Source: Ignavibacteriales bacterium
GTDB lineage: Bacteria > Bacteroidota > Ignavibacteria > Ignavibacteriales > Ignavibacteriaceae
Length of the DNA stretch: 64,000 bases
NCBI GenBank assembly: GCA_003538625.1
Contig: DPRR01000006.1
Span: 62,001-126,000 of the forward strand
Reading direction: 5' to 3'
Shown here piece after piece: positions 9,108-19,612 of this stretch. Positions within the stretch are counted from its first letter, which is position 1. Every line of letters starts with the position of its first letter. The notes beneath the pieces are model-generated. The model did not search any database, had not been told where the DNA came from, and saw only the letters and a list, made by a program, of their open reading frames with translations. The position numbers and the translations under genes are program-made.

Positions 9108-11711
9108 CTACTTAAATTTTATTGAATAATGATTCTTCTTTAACTCTGACCTATGACTGATATTTATTTCATGTATATTATTTTTATTTGATTCTGTAAT
9201 GCCGCTGCTTAAACTATTTCCGTTTATGGAAACATTTTGAACGGCTGCTGGAGATATTATTTGCAATTCAATTATATGTCCTTCAAAGGATTCTAAATCA
9301 AATTCAAGTGTTTTAGTTTTTTCATCGTACATTGGTCCGAAAACGATTGCATTCACTGAATTTAGATATGGTGTTTTAGCATCACCCAATTTTAAACTTA
9401 TCTTATCAATTTTATTTATATCACCCGGAACAATAGCTGATGGAATTTCTGTTCCATCAAATTGAATTGAAGATAACGAATTACCCTGTCCGCATATTTC
9501 AACTCTGGCCGGAGTTCCCTTTAGTGTAACAGTTAATTCAACTGAATCAATTTCATTTGGTATAAATGGACTAAATGAAATGTTCCATTCATTTTCTCTC
9601 AATCCGAATAAATTATACAAAGTGTAAAAATACCATCCGGCTGCCCACAAGAACTGAGGTTTATCTATCCTGCCATAAAGTGTCGGATTATTTTTATCAC
9701 TTATTCTATACTCATATAACGCTGGCTGACCATTAGGACTATTAATAATTCCATTCAGTGTCATCGTCTTTTTTATAAACTTAAAAGCATCTGTGTTATA
9801 TCCATTGCTAATCAATGATAGAGCGTACCAGGAATTCCCATGCGGCCAGATTCCGCCATTAGCATAATAATAAGGTTCCCCTGCTTCATTACCGGCAAAG
9901 CCCATATAGTCCCCAAGTAAATTCAGATCCATTGGATATAAAGTATAAATGCCAAGTTTTTCATCTAACAGTTTTTCTTTTGCGGTAGTTATCAACTTTA
10001 AATTTTTATCAGCATTTAATAAATTAAAATGCGAAGCTAAAAGAGAGCCCATGTAAATATGTTGATCTTCTTTTCCATCTTCAAAATAATTGATTAAGTA
10101 ATTCAGCTTGCTGTCCCAAAGTGTATCTGCCAATTTCCTGTTCATACGATTCGCTAATTGATCATTGAATTTTAATTGAGCAGAATCTTTGTCCAGTATA
10201 GTTGAGATATAATTAAACTCTCTTAAAGCACGGATTGCAAGTATCGTCATATAAGCTCGAGGTCCATAATTATTTCCTATGTCCCACCAATCTGGTCTGA
10301 ATGACCACATCAAATCGTCTTCACCTTTATTCTTCATCGCAGTTTTAATGCTTTGATTTATAAAAGGATAAAGCCGATTTAAAAATGTGCTGTCACAAGA
10401 ATGTCGAAGATATCGGGCACAAACTAATGTAAACCAAAAATGATTCCAGTTCTCTGTGCCGGCAAATTCTGTTTTAAATGTGCTGTCTTTCCAATAATAA
10501 GCATGGGGAATTGTCTTATTTGAATCTGCCAGACTGATGATATATTTTAAGTCATTTTTGACCCGATCTAAATCAAAATTTACAGCAGCCAAATCAGTAA
10601 GTAACGCATCGTGGGTAAAATAAAAATTATACTCAGCTTGCGCAGGCATTGGAACAATCTGTCCATTTATGTAATGAGCATTAGTTGTTAAAACTGCTTT
10701 TGACCATCTTGATGTGAAATCAATGTCTTTATTACCAGTGACAATTTCATTTTCATTTAACGATTCGTGCAAAATGTAGTTTTCGTAATCATCAACCTCC
10801 TTTTGATAATTTTTTAAAAGGTATTCTGTTTTTTCCCTTGCTTCAGAGATTAATGCGGATCCGATTACTTGAATAATTTTAAATGATGATTTGGGTTCTA
10901 ATGTTTTTTTATAAATATAAGCTGCAGCAGGTTCACTAAGTTTTCCTTTAGGGATTATTTTTTCAGGAAGAGACTCATCTGTGTTCAACCACCAATCATC
11001 AAGGTTAGTAAATTTATTATCATTTACTTTTTGAGAAGTAAAACTTGATGGTTTCAATCCGGCATTCATAACAAACACTTGTGCATCGCCTGTTTCGATA
11101 AATGGAAAGTTTATTCTGATTATTGATCCATTGTCTTCATACTCGGTATAAGCACTATCAATAATTTTATAAGTATGACTTGTTCGAAGTGTGGTTTCTA
11201 ATCTTGTATAAACTTCGTATTCTTTTTGAGTATTAGAAGTGTTAACGATTTCATAAGTGATAACCATTGCCGGCTGATTCTTGCAAAATTCATATTTTAT
11301 TTTTATTTCACTGTCCAAATCATTTCCGGTAAAAGAAGCTGAATACGGTGTTTGAGAAACTTTATAAATTTGATTTTTCAGAAATCCTTTTGGTGTATCT
11401 CCAACCTTCAATCCAATATTCATTATTCTGAAATTTTCACGTTTCCAGTAATCCTCACTGATATCAATACTATTCGCTACAGGATAATAAAAACTTATTC
11501 GGTTTAGCAATGGAAAACCTTTATGAATTTCAATACCGACATAAGGTCCTCCAACTTCTATTTGTCCAACTTCCTTGGTGCTTTCAATATTTAACAAGTT
11601 TTTATCTTGACCATTGACTATCAATGTCATAAACATTATTAAAGCTGCAATTAGGGTCGAAGAATATTTTAATTTCATATTAAGTCTCTTTAATAAACCT
11701 TTTAAATTCAT
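9108..11711 (-). CDS. Exported six-hairpin glycosidase-like protein
   Basis: The 867-residue protein has a signal peptide best explained from Met12 ('MKLKYSSTLIAALIMFMTL'). The start at 11711 overlaps the previous stop by 4 bp. The first ~300 residues look like a beta-sandwich. The middle, about 320-700, looks like an (alpha/alpha)6 barrel of the amylo-alpha-1,6-glucosidase/GH63-like type: 'EYNFYFTHDALLTDLAAVN', 'GTENWNHFWFTLVCARYL', 'DLMWSFRPDWWDIGNNYG', 'GGIWPHGNSWYALSLI'. Acidic residues in these segments (HDALL, RPDWWD) are candidates for catalysis. Its place among GH130 and GH2 mannosidase genes suggests action on a mannose-containing glycan. Family assignment and specificity are inference. 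Confidence 0.72.
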   Translation of the reverse strand: MNLKGLLKRLNMKLKYSSTLIAALIMFMTLIVNGQDKNLLNIESTKEVGQIEVGGPYVGIEIHKGFPLLNRISFYYPVANSIDISEDYWKRENFRIMNIGLKVGDTPKGFLKNQIYKVSQTPYSASFTGNDLDSEIKIKYEFCKNQPAMVITYEIVNTSNTQKEYEVYTRLETTLRTSHTYKIIDSAYTEYEDNGSIIRINFPFIETGDAQVFVMNAGLKPSSFTSQKVNDNKFTNLDDWWLNTDESLPEKIIPKGKLSEPAAAYIYKKTLEPKSSFKIIQVIGSALISEAREKTEYLLKNYQKEVDDYENYILHESLNENEIVTGNKDIDFTSRWSKAVLTTNAHYINGQIVPMPAQAEYNFYFTHDALLTDLAAVNFDLDRVKNDLKYIISLADSNKTIPHAYYWKDSTFKTEFAGTENWNHFWFTLVCARYLRHSCDSTFLNRLYPFINQSIKTAMKNKGEDDLMWSFRPDWWDIGNNYGPRAYMTILAIRALREFNYISTILDKDSAQLKFNDQLANRMNRKLADTLWDSKLNYLINYFEDGKEDQHIYMGSLLASHFNLLNADKNLKLITTAKEKLLDEKLGIYTLYPMDLNLLGDYMGFAGNEAGEPYYYANGGIWPHGNSWYALSLISNGYNTDAFKFIKKTMTLNGIINSPNGQPALYEYRISDKNNPTLYGRIDKPQFLWAAGWYFYTLYNLFGLRENEWNISFSPFIPNEIDSVELTVTLKGTPARVEICGQGNSLSSIQFDGTEIPSAIVPGDINKIDKISLKLGDAKTPYLNSVNAIVFGPMYDEKTKTLEFDLESFEGHIIELQIISPAAVQNVSINGNSLSSGITESNKNNIHEINISHRSELKKNHYSIKFK

Positions 11712-14700
11712 TTTAGTAACGTCATTTTCTTTGTATCCGAAAAATAATCTGAACTGAATTTTATAAAATAGATTCCGGAATTAACTGAATTTCCAAATTC
11801 ATTTTTGCCATTCCAGCTAACAGAATAATTGCCTGGATATTTCTCCTGATTTATCAGTGTTCTGATTTTTTGACCAAGTATATCATAAATCTCAAGTTTA
11901 ATAATAGATTGAATTGGAACTTGAAATTCAATATTAGTCTGACTGTTGAATGGATTGGGATAATTTTGTGTTAGTCCGTAATTCTTTGGTATCTCTGTTT
12001 CTTGTTCGTCATTTACATCAACTACATAATCATAGAGCGATTGAATGCTATTATACGATAAAGCATAATTGTAGATTCTGATATCATCCAGCACCCCTTT
12101 AAAGTTATACTGAGTATTTCCGGGCAGTACCTGACCAATCATTAAATCAATTGTAGTTGTGGGAATCAATCCGCTGAAAGATGACAGAGCATCCAATTCA
12201 CCATTAATATAAATTTCATAATCAGATCCATCATAAAGCGCAGTAACATTGTAAAGTGTATTCAAAATTAATTCAGTTTCTGAATCAAGATCTTTTGTTC
12301 CCTGATCTGTTTTGAGTGTCCATCTTATATGTTTATTTGTAATCGATATTTTCCATCGATTCTCCCAATTACCATGTGAAAGAGGATAAGCTTCTCTCTC
12401 AAAAAACTCACCAACTTTTATCCAGAAATTAATTGTTACACTATTTTGGAAATTTAAACTTGTACTGCTCAAAACTCTTATGTTATCATTAACTCCATCA
12501 AAAGAATACGCGCTTGCTGTATTCCCCCACCGATCAGCAGTTAATAAAGCACCTGAAACTGTTCCATTATTATTAAATCCACTTAAATCATTTGCATTTC
12601 CGCTGAAAGGATAAAACGCAACAAGATCACCCGTTTGTTGAATTGTTGTATCACGAACTGAAACGATTATACTATCGATCGCAATTCCCCCGCGTCCATC
12701 AATAACAGAACAGCCGACAGAGTAATTGCCAGGATTAATTGGTGCAGTCCAAATAATTGAAGTATCATTTCCGGTGATTGTTCCAAAAGCAGCAAACCAA
12801 TTAAAAGTTAACGAGTTTCCGTCCGGATCTGATGCAATACAATTAATATTTGAATTTGAGCCGATGTGAATTTTTCTTGGGTGTGCAATAATATTCTCAA
12901 TTATAGGAGGATTATTAATGAATTCAACAGCATCAATAAATATTGAATCAGAAATCATTCCTCCGTTGTTATCACTTACAATACATTTAATAAAATAATT
13001 TCCCGGGGTGGTTCCGGTTAACCAAGTTACAGATGGGCCCGTTCCTAAAATATTGCCACCTGAAGCTGACCATTGATATGTTAATGGTTCATTATCATTA
13101 TCTACAGCAGTACAAAATATTTTTGTCGAATCTCCTATTGCAACAATAGAATTTACTGATGAAAGTGATTTTATGCGAGGAGGATGATTAATTACAATTT
13201 GATTGGAATTGAAATCAATGACTACATTATTCACCAAAACTTTTTCAAGATCATAAATAAGCGTGCTGCCGGCTGGAATAATTACAGCAATGATAGCCTG
13301 ATCTGCCGGAATTATAATTACTGTTTCACCAGTTACGGATGTTTTAATTATTGTATTGGATACTGCATCGTAAATGTCCTTTGATTCATTTCCAACATTT
13401 ATAATCACTGATTTTTCTGATGAATAAGGATTGTAATAAAGAAAACTTGGATAAGCATCTTTATGAAAATAATCTGTCTTAAGTAAATCCAACTTTAAGA
13501 TCATTGAAACATTTGTGGTGTCAATGATTCCACCCAATATTCCAACATGCGATGAACCATACAGTGCAAGATTTGTCATTCCCCATCCACCACTGATTGC
13601 ATCTCCCGTCGCATAAGGGCTTTGTCCTGACTGATTTTTTCGGAGTGCTTCGTGCCCAATATATGAATTTGGATCATATTGATGCGCCCATTCTTCACTA
13701 TCCTGATTTTGATCCGGTAAATAGTTGGTATAAAGTAATCGTGATGAGTTAGCAGCATTTAAAACCCATTTACCAATAGCTCGGGCAAATCTGTCATCGT
13801 ATCTAACCATAGGAACTAAAGCACCTACCTGTTCAAATGTATTCATCAAAAAAGCATAATCATTGGTTCCATTTACTTCACCAATTAATCCATCAACATC
13901 ATATCCTCCCCAGGTACCAAGAATTGCTCCCCAATCGCGAAGCGGTCCAACATCAAAACACCAATTAATAATTTTTGACAGATTATAAGTTGTTCCTAAT
14001 TCGGCATTCATTCTTGCAGCAGTATAAGCACCATAAGATAATTGTAATTCGTATGATGGATTAGATGTCAGGGAATTTAGAAACTCCAGACACCATTCAG
14101 CACCTATTCTATATTTATCATTATCAGTTTCTAAATATGCATTATAAAGTATCCAGGCAATTGCACCCGCTGCCTCAGGTTCAACTACGCCGGATGAAAA
14201 GGGTTCCATAGTCATTAGATTAAATGCGCGGTAATTCATATATGGTACCTGCCAGGGAGTAGTGCTGCCTCCCATTGTATCTACTGCCGCCAGCCATCGA
14301 TCAGCAATTATAGAAAATTGATTTGAAAAATCACCTGTATTAGGATACTGATCATACAACTGGCAGAAAAAAACATTCGGCATTACATCATACCACCAAT
14401 CATCCCAGTTGCTTCCATTAGGATGGTTTAGATAAACATTTGCATTATTTTCTTTATTAAAATATTCTTCACACATCAAAACCCAGTTATATCCATTCTG
14501 ACTGCTCTTATCTATACCGATCAAAGATGCTCCAATCGTTGCCGGTAAAAGATTTATACCTTCAGAAGATGTTGGTAAAGTAGTTCCAACTACGGTATGT
14601 AGACCAAAACTATTATGTTCCGGATAATTAATTGTGTTATTGTTTAACCATATCAGCGGAAGATATTGTCCATTTCTATTTAAATCAAAAACTAAACTAT

Positions 14701-14866
14701 CGTAACCAGCTGTTACCTGTTTCCAATCTCTCATTTCATAAGGTGAAGGAATGTTAGGCATTTGCTCGATGCGATTAATATTTATTTGCTGAGCTATTGA
14801 AATATTTAAAGAAAAGCAGAAGCCTAAAGTGAGATAGAAATTTTTAACAAACTTATAATTTTTCAT
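11708..14866 (-). CDS. T9SS-secreted modular protein: six-hairpin-like domain, two Ig/PKD-like domains, LamG domain, sorting domain
   Basis: The 1,052-residue product starts with a signal peptide ending near 'NISIAQ'. The first ~500 residues are rich in 'YNAYLETDNDKYRIGAEWCL'-type helical repeats, like an (alpha/alpha)6 barrel. Two consecutive ~85-residue Ig/PKD-like domains follow ('VDNDNEPLTYQWSASGG', 'SDPDGNSLTFNWFAAFG'). Then comes a LamG/concanavalin-type domain ('LVAFYPFSGNANDLSGFNNN' to 'DDIRIYNYALS'), which often binds carbohydrate. The end is a T9SS type A sorting domain: 'QNYPNPFNSQTNIEFQVP', 'KLEIYDILGQKIRTL', 'GIYFIKFSSD'. It should be cell-surface or secreted. The enzymatic role is unproven; it may present or cut the polysaccharide used by this locus. 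Confidence 0.78.
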   Translation of the reverse strand: MKNYKFVKNFYLTLGFCFSLNISIAQQININRIEQMPNIPSPYEMRDWKQVTAGYDSLVFDLNRNGQYLPLIWLNNNTINYPEHNSFGLHTVVGTTLPTSSEGINLLPATIGASLIGIDKSSQNGYNWVLMCEEYFNKENNANVYLNHPNGSNWDDWWYDVMPNVFFCQLYDQYPNTGDFSNQFSIIADRWLAAVDTMGGSTTPWQVPYMNYRAFNLMTMEPFSSGVVEPEAAGAIAWILYNAYLETDNDKYRIGAEWCLEFLNSLTSNPSYELQLSYGAYTAARMNAELGTTYNLSKIINWCFDVGPLRDWGAILGTWGGYDVDGLIGEVNGTNDYAFLMNTFEQVGALVPMVRYDDRFARAIGKWVLNAANSSRLLYTNYLPDQNQDSEEWAHQYDPNSYIGHEALRKNQSGQSPYATGDAISGGWGMTNLALYGSSHVGILGGIIDTTNVSMILKLDLLKTDYFHKDAYPSFLYYNPYSSEKSVIINVGNESKDIYDAVSNTIIKTSVTGETVIIIPADQAIIAVIIPAGSTLIYDLEKVLVNNVVIDFNSNQIVINHPPRIKSLSSVNSIVAIGDSTKIFCTAVDNDNEPLTYQWSASGGNILGTGPSVTWLTGTTPGNYFIKCIVSDNNGGMISDSIFIDAVEFINNPPIIENIIAHPRKIHIGSNSNINCIASDPDGNSLTFNWFAAFGTITGNDTSIIWTAPINPGNYSVGCSVIDGRGGIAIDSIIVSVRDTTIQQTGDLVAFYPFSGNANDLSGFNNNGTVSGALLTADRWGNTASAYSFDGVNDNIRVLSSTSLNFQNSVTINFWIKVGEFFEREAYPLSHGNWENRWKISITNKHIRWTLKTDQGTKDLDSETELILNTLYNVTALYDGSDYEIYINGELDALSSFSGLIPTTTIDLMIGQVLPGNTQYNFKGVLDDIRIYNYALSYNSIQSLYDYVVDVNDEQETEIPKNYGLTQNYPNPFNSQTNIEFQVPIQSIIKLEIYDILGQKIRTLINQEKYPGNYSVSWNGKNEFGNSVNSGIYFIKFSSDYFSDTKKMTLLK

Positions 14867-14903
14867 ATCGCATCTTTTGCATTAATCTTCAATAAATTTT
14901 TAC

Positions 14904-17363
14904 TTAAGTAACTAAATAATTATTAAGAGAATAAACTTTAAAATCTTTTTCATTAAATGATTTAATTTGTTTTCCAATAATATTAACTTGAACCTGTTCA
15001 CCTGGGAGAAGATAAAATCCTCTGTCCGAAAAAGTTACGTTTGGATAATATATATCAATAAAAAAGACCGGGTTATTAGACTTTAATATTAAGTAAGTGG
15101 AGTCTTTTTTATTAATTACTTTAATCTTTAACTGAGGTTTTTCTAATGTTATATGCTTCCAAAATTTGAGTGTATAGTAGTTTTTGCAAACTATGGTATT
15201 AGATTCATCAAACAATACCGCTGTCAGAATCCAATTATTATCAGGTGGTAATTCTTTTAGCCACATTGAACTAATTTCAGTAATTGCGCTATTCTTTGTA
15301 CTTACTTTTAGATTTTGTTCACTTACTATCTTCCCTGAACCAGAATCAATAATTGTAATCCTTAATTTTCCATTAATACTCAAATGATTCTGATTGAGTA
15401 AATGTATTTTGATCCTTATTCCATCATTAGTAAAATAAATTAGTTGTGGTGCAAAAGAATTCTTTACAAAATGATAAGACATTTTTGGTTTGATATCAGA
15501 ATCCACAATTGCCCAGCTAGAAACAGGCCAACAATCATTTATCTGCCAGATGATGCTGCCATTTGTTCTTCCGTTTGTTCTCCAATATTCAAGACAAGTT
15601 TTTAATGCAAACCCTTGATTTAATTGGGCTAAGTATAAATAATCATCCCAATCACTTTTGATAGGTAAATGTCCACTTAAGAATTTAATTATTCTTTCAG
15701 GTCCTTCTACTTGTTTGTTATGATGCTCAAATATTTGATCACTAATATTTCTGTTTTTGATTGGTAAATATTTTTCAAATGTATCTTTATTTGCAGGACC
15801 TTGAAAACCAAACTCCGTAACAAAAAGGCTTTTATCATTTACTACTGCTGTGTAATCAATCCATCTGCTCCAAATATTCCATTGATGCGTGTTGCCGCTT
15901 TCAAATGAATTCGGATCGTCATCATTTCCAAAAGGAGAAGAAGGCCAATATGGCCGTGAAGGATCAATCTTCTTTAAAATACCAGGTATTACTTTATGAT
16001 AAATATTATATCCTGGCATCTTTTTGTAAGATAATTTTTGCTCTTGATACCAGATCCATTCATTTTCATTATTTCCGCACCAAATTGCTAAACAAGCATG
16101 ATGTTGAAGACGCAAAACATTTTGAATTACTTCTTCACTTACATTCGCTATAAAATCATCATTCTCGGGATAGGAACCGCACGCAAACATAAAGTCCTGC
16201 CATACTAATAATCCAAGTTCGTCGCAGATATTATAAAATTCATCATCTTCATAAACTCCACCGCCCCAAACTCTTACAATATTCATATTGGCTTGCTTTG
16301 CTAACAGAAGTAATTCAGAATATTTTTTCTTGTTTACTCTTGGAAGGAATGAATCAGCGGGAATCCAGTTTACACCTTTGCTATAAATATCTTTATTGTT
16401 TACACGGAATTTGAACGTAGCATTGTTTTTTTCTTTTAAAACTAATTCGATAGCTCGGATGCCAACATTTTTCTGAATTTCATCAAGAACAATATTTTCT
16501 TTAACTAGTATTACCTTTAATAAATATAAGTTCTGCTCACCTTCACCATTTGGCCACCACATTTTTGGCTCGTTAATCTTAAAACTAATTTTGTTTTTTG
16601 AAGATGAAGTGAGAGGAATTTTTTGTTCATAAAAAGTATCACGATTAGAAATGGATACATCGAGTGCTAAATCTTTTTTATCTGAACTATTTACATAAAT
16701 GTTTACTTCAACCTCTGCATTTTTCTTATTAATGCTGATTGTATTAAAAGTTACGTTCTCAATTTTTGCAACTGACCATTCTTCAAGATAAACATTGCGC
16801 CAAATTCCTGAAGTTGGAAATGTTGGCCCCCAATCCCAGCCAAATGAATATTGAGCTTTCCTTAAATAAACTCGAGTTGAATTTAATGCTACAGGAAGTT
16901 TGCCGTATATTTTTTCTTCATCGGCAGCATATCTTGTCGGAGATTTGAATAAAACTTTTAATTCATTTCCCTTAGATTTCAAAATACTTTTAACATTGTA
17001 TCGGTATTTAACAAACATATTATCAGTTCCACCGAGTCTGATATTATTCAAATAAATTTCACTAACAGTGTCCAAGCCTTCAAAAACAAGATCAATATTG
17101 TTTTTTATACTTCCTTTAAAATCAAATTTTGTTTGATAAAGCCAATCACATTCAGGTATCCAATCCATTCTAAGTTCGTTATCAGAATAAAATGGATCAT
17201 CAATAATTTTATTGTTTAATAAATCAGTATGAAGTGTTCCTGGAACTTTTGCTGGAAACTCTTTGTGGGATTTTAATCTATTATCAATTGATTCTTTGTT
17301 TGAATTATAATTTTTTGATAAAGAGAAATGCCAGTTATTATTTATTTTAATTTTTTTTAGCAT
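14904..17363 (-). CDS. Beta-mannosidase, GH2
   Basis: The 819-residue protein has the GH2 layout: a sugar-binding jelly roll ('WLYQTKFDFKG', 'FEGLDTVSEIYLNN'), an Ig-like linker, and a TIM barrel. 'SFGWDWGPTFPTSGIW' is characteristic of beta-mannosidases. The acid/base Glu is in 'WCGNNENEW' near residue 431 and the nucleophile Glu is in 'LFVTEFGFQG' near 516. 'QINDCWPVSSWAIVD' follows. It hydrolyses terminal beta-mannosyl residues from oligosaccharides or glycoproteins. I see no signal peptide, so it probably acts in the cytoplasm on imported oligosaccharides. It is the most diagnostic enzyme of the surrounding gene run. Confidence 0.93.
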   Translation of the reverse strand: MLKKIKINNNWHFSLSKNYNSNKESIDNRLKSHKEFPAKVPGTLHTDLLNNKIIDDPFYSDNELRMDWIPECDWLYQTKFDFKGSIKNNIDLVFEGLDTVSEIYLNNIRLGGTDNMFVKYRYNVKSILKSKGNELKVLFKSPTRYAADEEKIYGKLPVALNSTRVYLRKAQYSFGWDWGPTFPTSGIWRNVYLEEWSVAKIENVTFNTISINKKNAEVEVNIYVNSSDKKDLALDVSISNRDTFYEQKIPLTSSSKNKISFKINEPKMWWPNGEGEQNLYLLKVILVKENIVLDEIQKNVGIRAIELVLKEKNNATFKFRVNNKDIYSKGVNWIPADSFLPRVNKKKYSELLLLAKQANMNIVRVWGGGVYEDDEFYNICDELGLLVWQDFMFACGSYPENDDFIANVSEEVIQNVLRLQHHACLAIWCGNNENEWIWYQEQKLSYKKMPGYNIYHKVIPGILKKIDPSRPYWPSSPFGNDDDPNSFESGNTHQWNIWSRWIDYTAVVNDKSLFVTEFGFQGPANKDTFEKYLPIKNRNISDQIFEHHNKQVEGPERIIKFLSGHLPIKSDWDDYLYLAQLNQGFALKTCLEYWRTNGRTNGSIIWQINDCWPVSSWAIVDSDIKPKMSYHFVKNSFAPQLIYFTNDGIRIKIHLLNQNHLSINGKLRITIIDSGSGKIVSEQNLKVSTKNSAITEISSMWLKELPPDNNWILTAVLFDESNTIVCKNYYTLKFWKHITLEKPQLKIKVINKKDSTYLILKSNNPVFFIDIYYPNVTFSDRGFYLLPGEQVQVNIIGKQIKSFNEKDFKVYSLNNYLVT

Positions 17364-17392
17364 TACAAGTGTTTCGTTTTAATTATACATCC

Positions 17393-18670
17393 TTATTCAG
17401 ATTCAAAAGAGAATAATGCGATTCGATTTTGTGATATCTTCAGTAGAGTTAGTAATCCTTCAATTGTAGATTCAGCACCTGAATTTTTATTTATCAAATT
17501 CTCATTTTCAATTCCATCATAAATAATTCCGCTATGAGGATTATACATTACTTCACCAGCCGGATTTTTTCCAGTAAACCATTTTGCAATTTGGCCTGCC
17601 TGAATAGCATAACTCGTGTCCGATGTTATTTTGTAAGCTTCGAGCAATGCATAAACCATCGATCTTATAACGTATGCAATCTGGCTAAATTTATTTGAAT
17701 TAATTATTTCAAAATTGCAATCAGTTTTTCTAACACTGAATGAGCTTAAAAATTCTATTTCAAATAATCTTTGATAAAAGTTATTAAGTTCAAATAAAGC
17801 AGCAGTTTTAAGTTTTTCATTTTTTAAAACTTGATATGCTTTAAGTAAAGCATAGGCTTGCGAATTTCCCCAGCCATGCCATTCGTTCTGCCAGCTTAAG
17901 AATGCTCCATTATACTCACATTTTAAATCATTTATTTGCATCATCATAATTCCCTTAACAAGTGAATTTAGATAATCAAGAATTTCTTTGTCTCCACTTA
18001 CTTTATAATAATTAGAAAGAATGATTGTTAGCAAAGCCGCTTGATCCGATGCAAATTGAAATGGCAGCCAATCTGGTAGTTTGATTCCTTCAATTGTTAT
18101 TTCATTCTTTTCTTTAGGAATATTTTTTTTGATGTTTTCAATAATTTGAGAAATACTTTTTTTGACTCTTGTGCTTCTATCGTTTTCAGAGGTTATAAGT
18201 AAATCATATCCTTCGGTCAGAGCCCAAAGTGCACGCCAGGACCACCAATTAGCCTCAGCAACACTTGTTTTAAATGTTTTATTTATCGAGTTGTCTTCCC
18301 AGATAAAATTATAAAAGAAACCATTCTCTGCTTGCATATAAAGCAGGAACTCAACCAAGTTATAATATCTATAAAGACTTGAACTATCATTGTATGCTTT
18401 AAAATATTCTAAATAAAAAATTGCAGCACGTGCTGCATCATCAACACAAGCGTATCCTTCATCATCATCTCCAACATATTTATAATCCGGTGCGTTGCTA
18501 TAGATATGAATTATAGCCATTTCTTTTCCGTCAACTACAATTTCTTTATAGAGATAATCGAGATGAGATTTATTTACAATGAAATCTGATTGGCAATATA
18601 AAATCTTTCCATAGGCAAGAAGTAAAATCGGGATTAGAATTAATGTTTTATGAAATAATCTTGTTTTCAT
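17393..18670 (-). CDS. Exported six-hairpin (alpha/alpha)6-type glycosidase-like protein
   Basis: The 425-residue protein has an N-terminal hydrophobic leader ('TLILIPILLLAYGKILYC'), ending in Cys27 with a possible lipobox. The body holds helical hairpins with conserved aromatic-acidic patches: 'GYACVDDAARAAIFYL', 'SVAEANWWSWRALWALTEGY', 'EWHGWGNSQAYALLKAY' and 'NSGAESTIEGLLTL'. This pattern is like glycan-active (alpha/alpha)6 barrels. The 'CVDDAARAA' acidic pair could be catalytic. I cannot name a family with certainty. The gene lies 10 bp from a GH130 gene and 29 bp from the GH2 beta-mannosidase, so a role in mannoside processing is the natural inference. Confidence 0.68.
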   Translation of the reverse strand: MKTRLFHKTLILIPILLLAYGKILYCQSDFIVNKSHLDYLYKEIVVDGKEMAIIHIYSNAPDYKYVGDDDEGYACVDDAARAAIFYLEYFKAYNDSSSLYRYYNLVEFLLYMQAENGFFYNFIWEDNSINKTFKTSVAEANWWSWRALWALTEGYDLLITSENDRSTRVKKSISQIIENIKKNIPKEKNEITIEGIKLPDWLPFQFASDQAALLTIILSNYYKVSGDKEILDYLNSLVKGIMMMQINDLKCEYNGAFLSWQNEWHGWGNSQAYALLKAYQVLKNEKLKTAALFELNNFYQRLFEIEFLSSFSVRKTDCNFEIINSNKFSQIAYVIRSMVYALLEAYKITSDTSYAIQAGQIAKWFTGKNPAGEVMYNPHSGIIYDGIENENLINKNSGAESTIEGLLTLLKISQNRIALFSFESE

Positions 18671-18679
18671 TTCAATTCT

Positions 18680-19591
18680 CTATTTGCAAAGTGAAAGTAA
18701 ATACTCAACATTAGTTTCTGCTAAACATATATTTAAATCCGCACCCGAGTAATAAATTTTTATATCTCCATTTTCCTCAACTATCCAACCGTTGGAAAAA
18801 ATCACATTATTTACATCACCAACTCTTTCATAATCTTTATCCGGAGAAAGTATCGGCTCTTTGCTTTTCCCTTTTATTATCCATGGTTTTTCTAGATCAA
18901 GCAGCACAACACTAAGTTTGTAAATAGATCCAGTACCGAATGATCTTACCCCATGATAAAGCATCAGCCAGCCATCTTCTGTTTTCACTGGAGTACTTGA
19001 TGATCCTATTTTATCCTGCTCCCACGTACCTTGTTCCGGCTCCTGAATTGCCTTATAACCTCCCCAGTGAATTAGATCAGGGCTTTGACTTATCCAGATA
19101 TCCCTCCTGTTTTCTGCTGAAGGACGATCTACACGCCAGTAATATCCATTAATTTTTTCAGGGAATATTGCGCAATCTTTATTAGAAGGTTCGGAGATTG
19201 GTCCGTGTATCTTAAAATCTTTAAAATTTTCTGTTTCAGCTAAAATTATCAGTGGTTGATATTTTGAATACCCGGTATATGTCACATAGAAGATATTTCC
19301 GATCTGAGCAATTCTTGCATCCTCAATCCCCCACTTAACATATTCATAATGTTCTTTATGATCTTCTGGCGTGAGAATTGGTTTTGATGCAACTTTAAAA
19401 TTATATCCATCACTACTCTCGGCAATAACAAGTGATGATCTGCCAATCGGCATTTCTATTCTGCAAAGCAAGACGCACTTATCTTTGTACTTAACCGCAC
19501 CAGGATTAAAGATACTGTTAACTTTAAAAGGCACATCTTCTTTTGTTAGTATAGGGTTTTTAGAATATCTGCTTATTCCCAATTTATTCAC
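18680..19591 (-). CDS. GH130 beta-mannoside phosphorylase (short form)
   Basis: The 303-residue protein has the five-bladed propeller pattern of GH130: 'NPGAVKYKDKCVLLCRIE', 'VKWGIEDARIAQIGNIFYV' with the Glu-Asp motif that holds the catalytic Asp, 'HWGGYKAIQEPEQGTWEQDK', 'WLMLYHGVRS' and 'IYYSGADLNICLAE'. GH130 enzymes phosphorolyse beta-1,4- or beta-1,2-linked mannosides to mannose-1-phosphate; a minority hydrolyse. There is no signal peptide, so it works in the cytoplasm. It is followed 10 bp later by the exported six-hairpin gene and preceded by a second, longer GH130. Whether it prefers Man-Man, Man-Glc or Man-GlcNAc cannot be read by eye. Confidence 0.9.
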   Translation of the reverse strand: MNKLGISRYSKNPILTKEDVPFKVNSIFNPGAVKYKDKCVLLCRIEMPIGRSSLVIAESSDGYNFKVASKPILTPEDHKEHYEYVKWGIEDARIAQIGNIFYVTYTGYSKYQPLIILAETENFKDFKIHGPISEPSNKDCAIFPEKINGYYWRVDRPSAENRRDIWISQSPDLIHWGGYKAIQEPEQGTWEQDKIGSSSTPVKTEDGWLMLYHGVRSFGTGSIYKLSVVLLDLEKPWIIKGKSKEPILSPDKDYERVGDVNNVIFSNGWIVEENGDIKIYYSGADLNICLAETNVEYLLSLCK

Positions 19592-19612
19592 CTTTTAGAA
19601 TAGATTATTACA

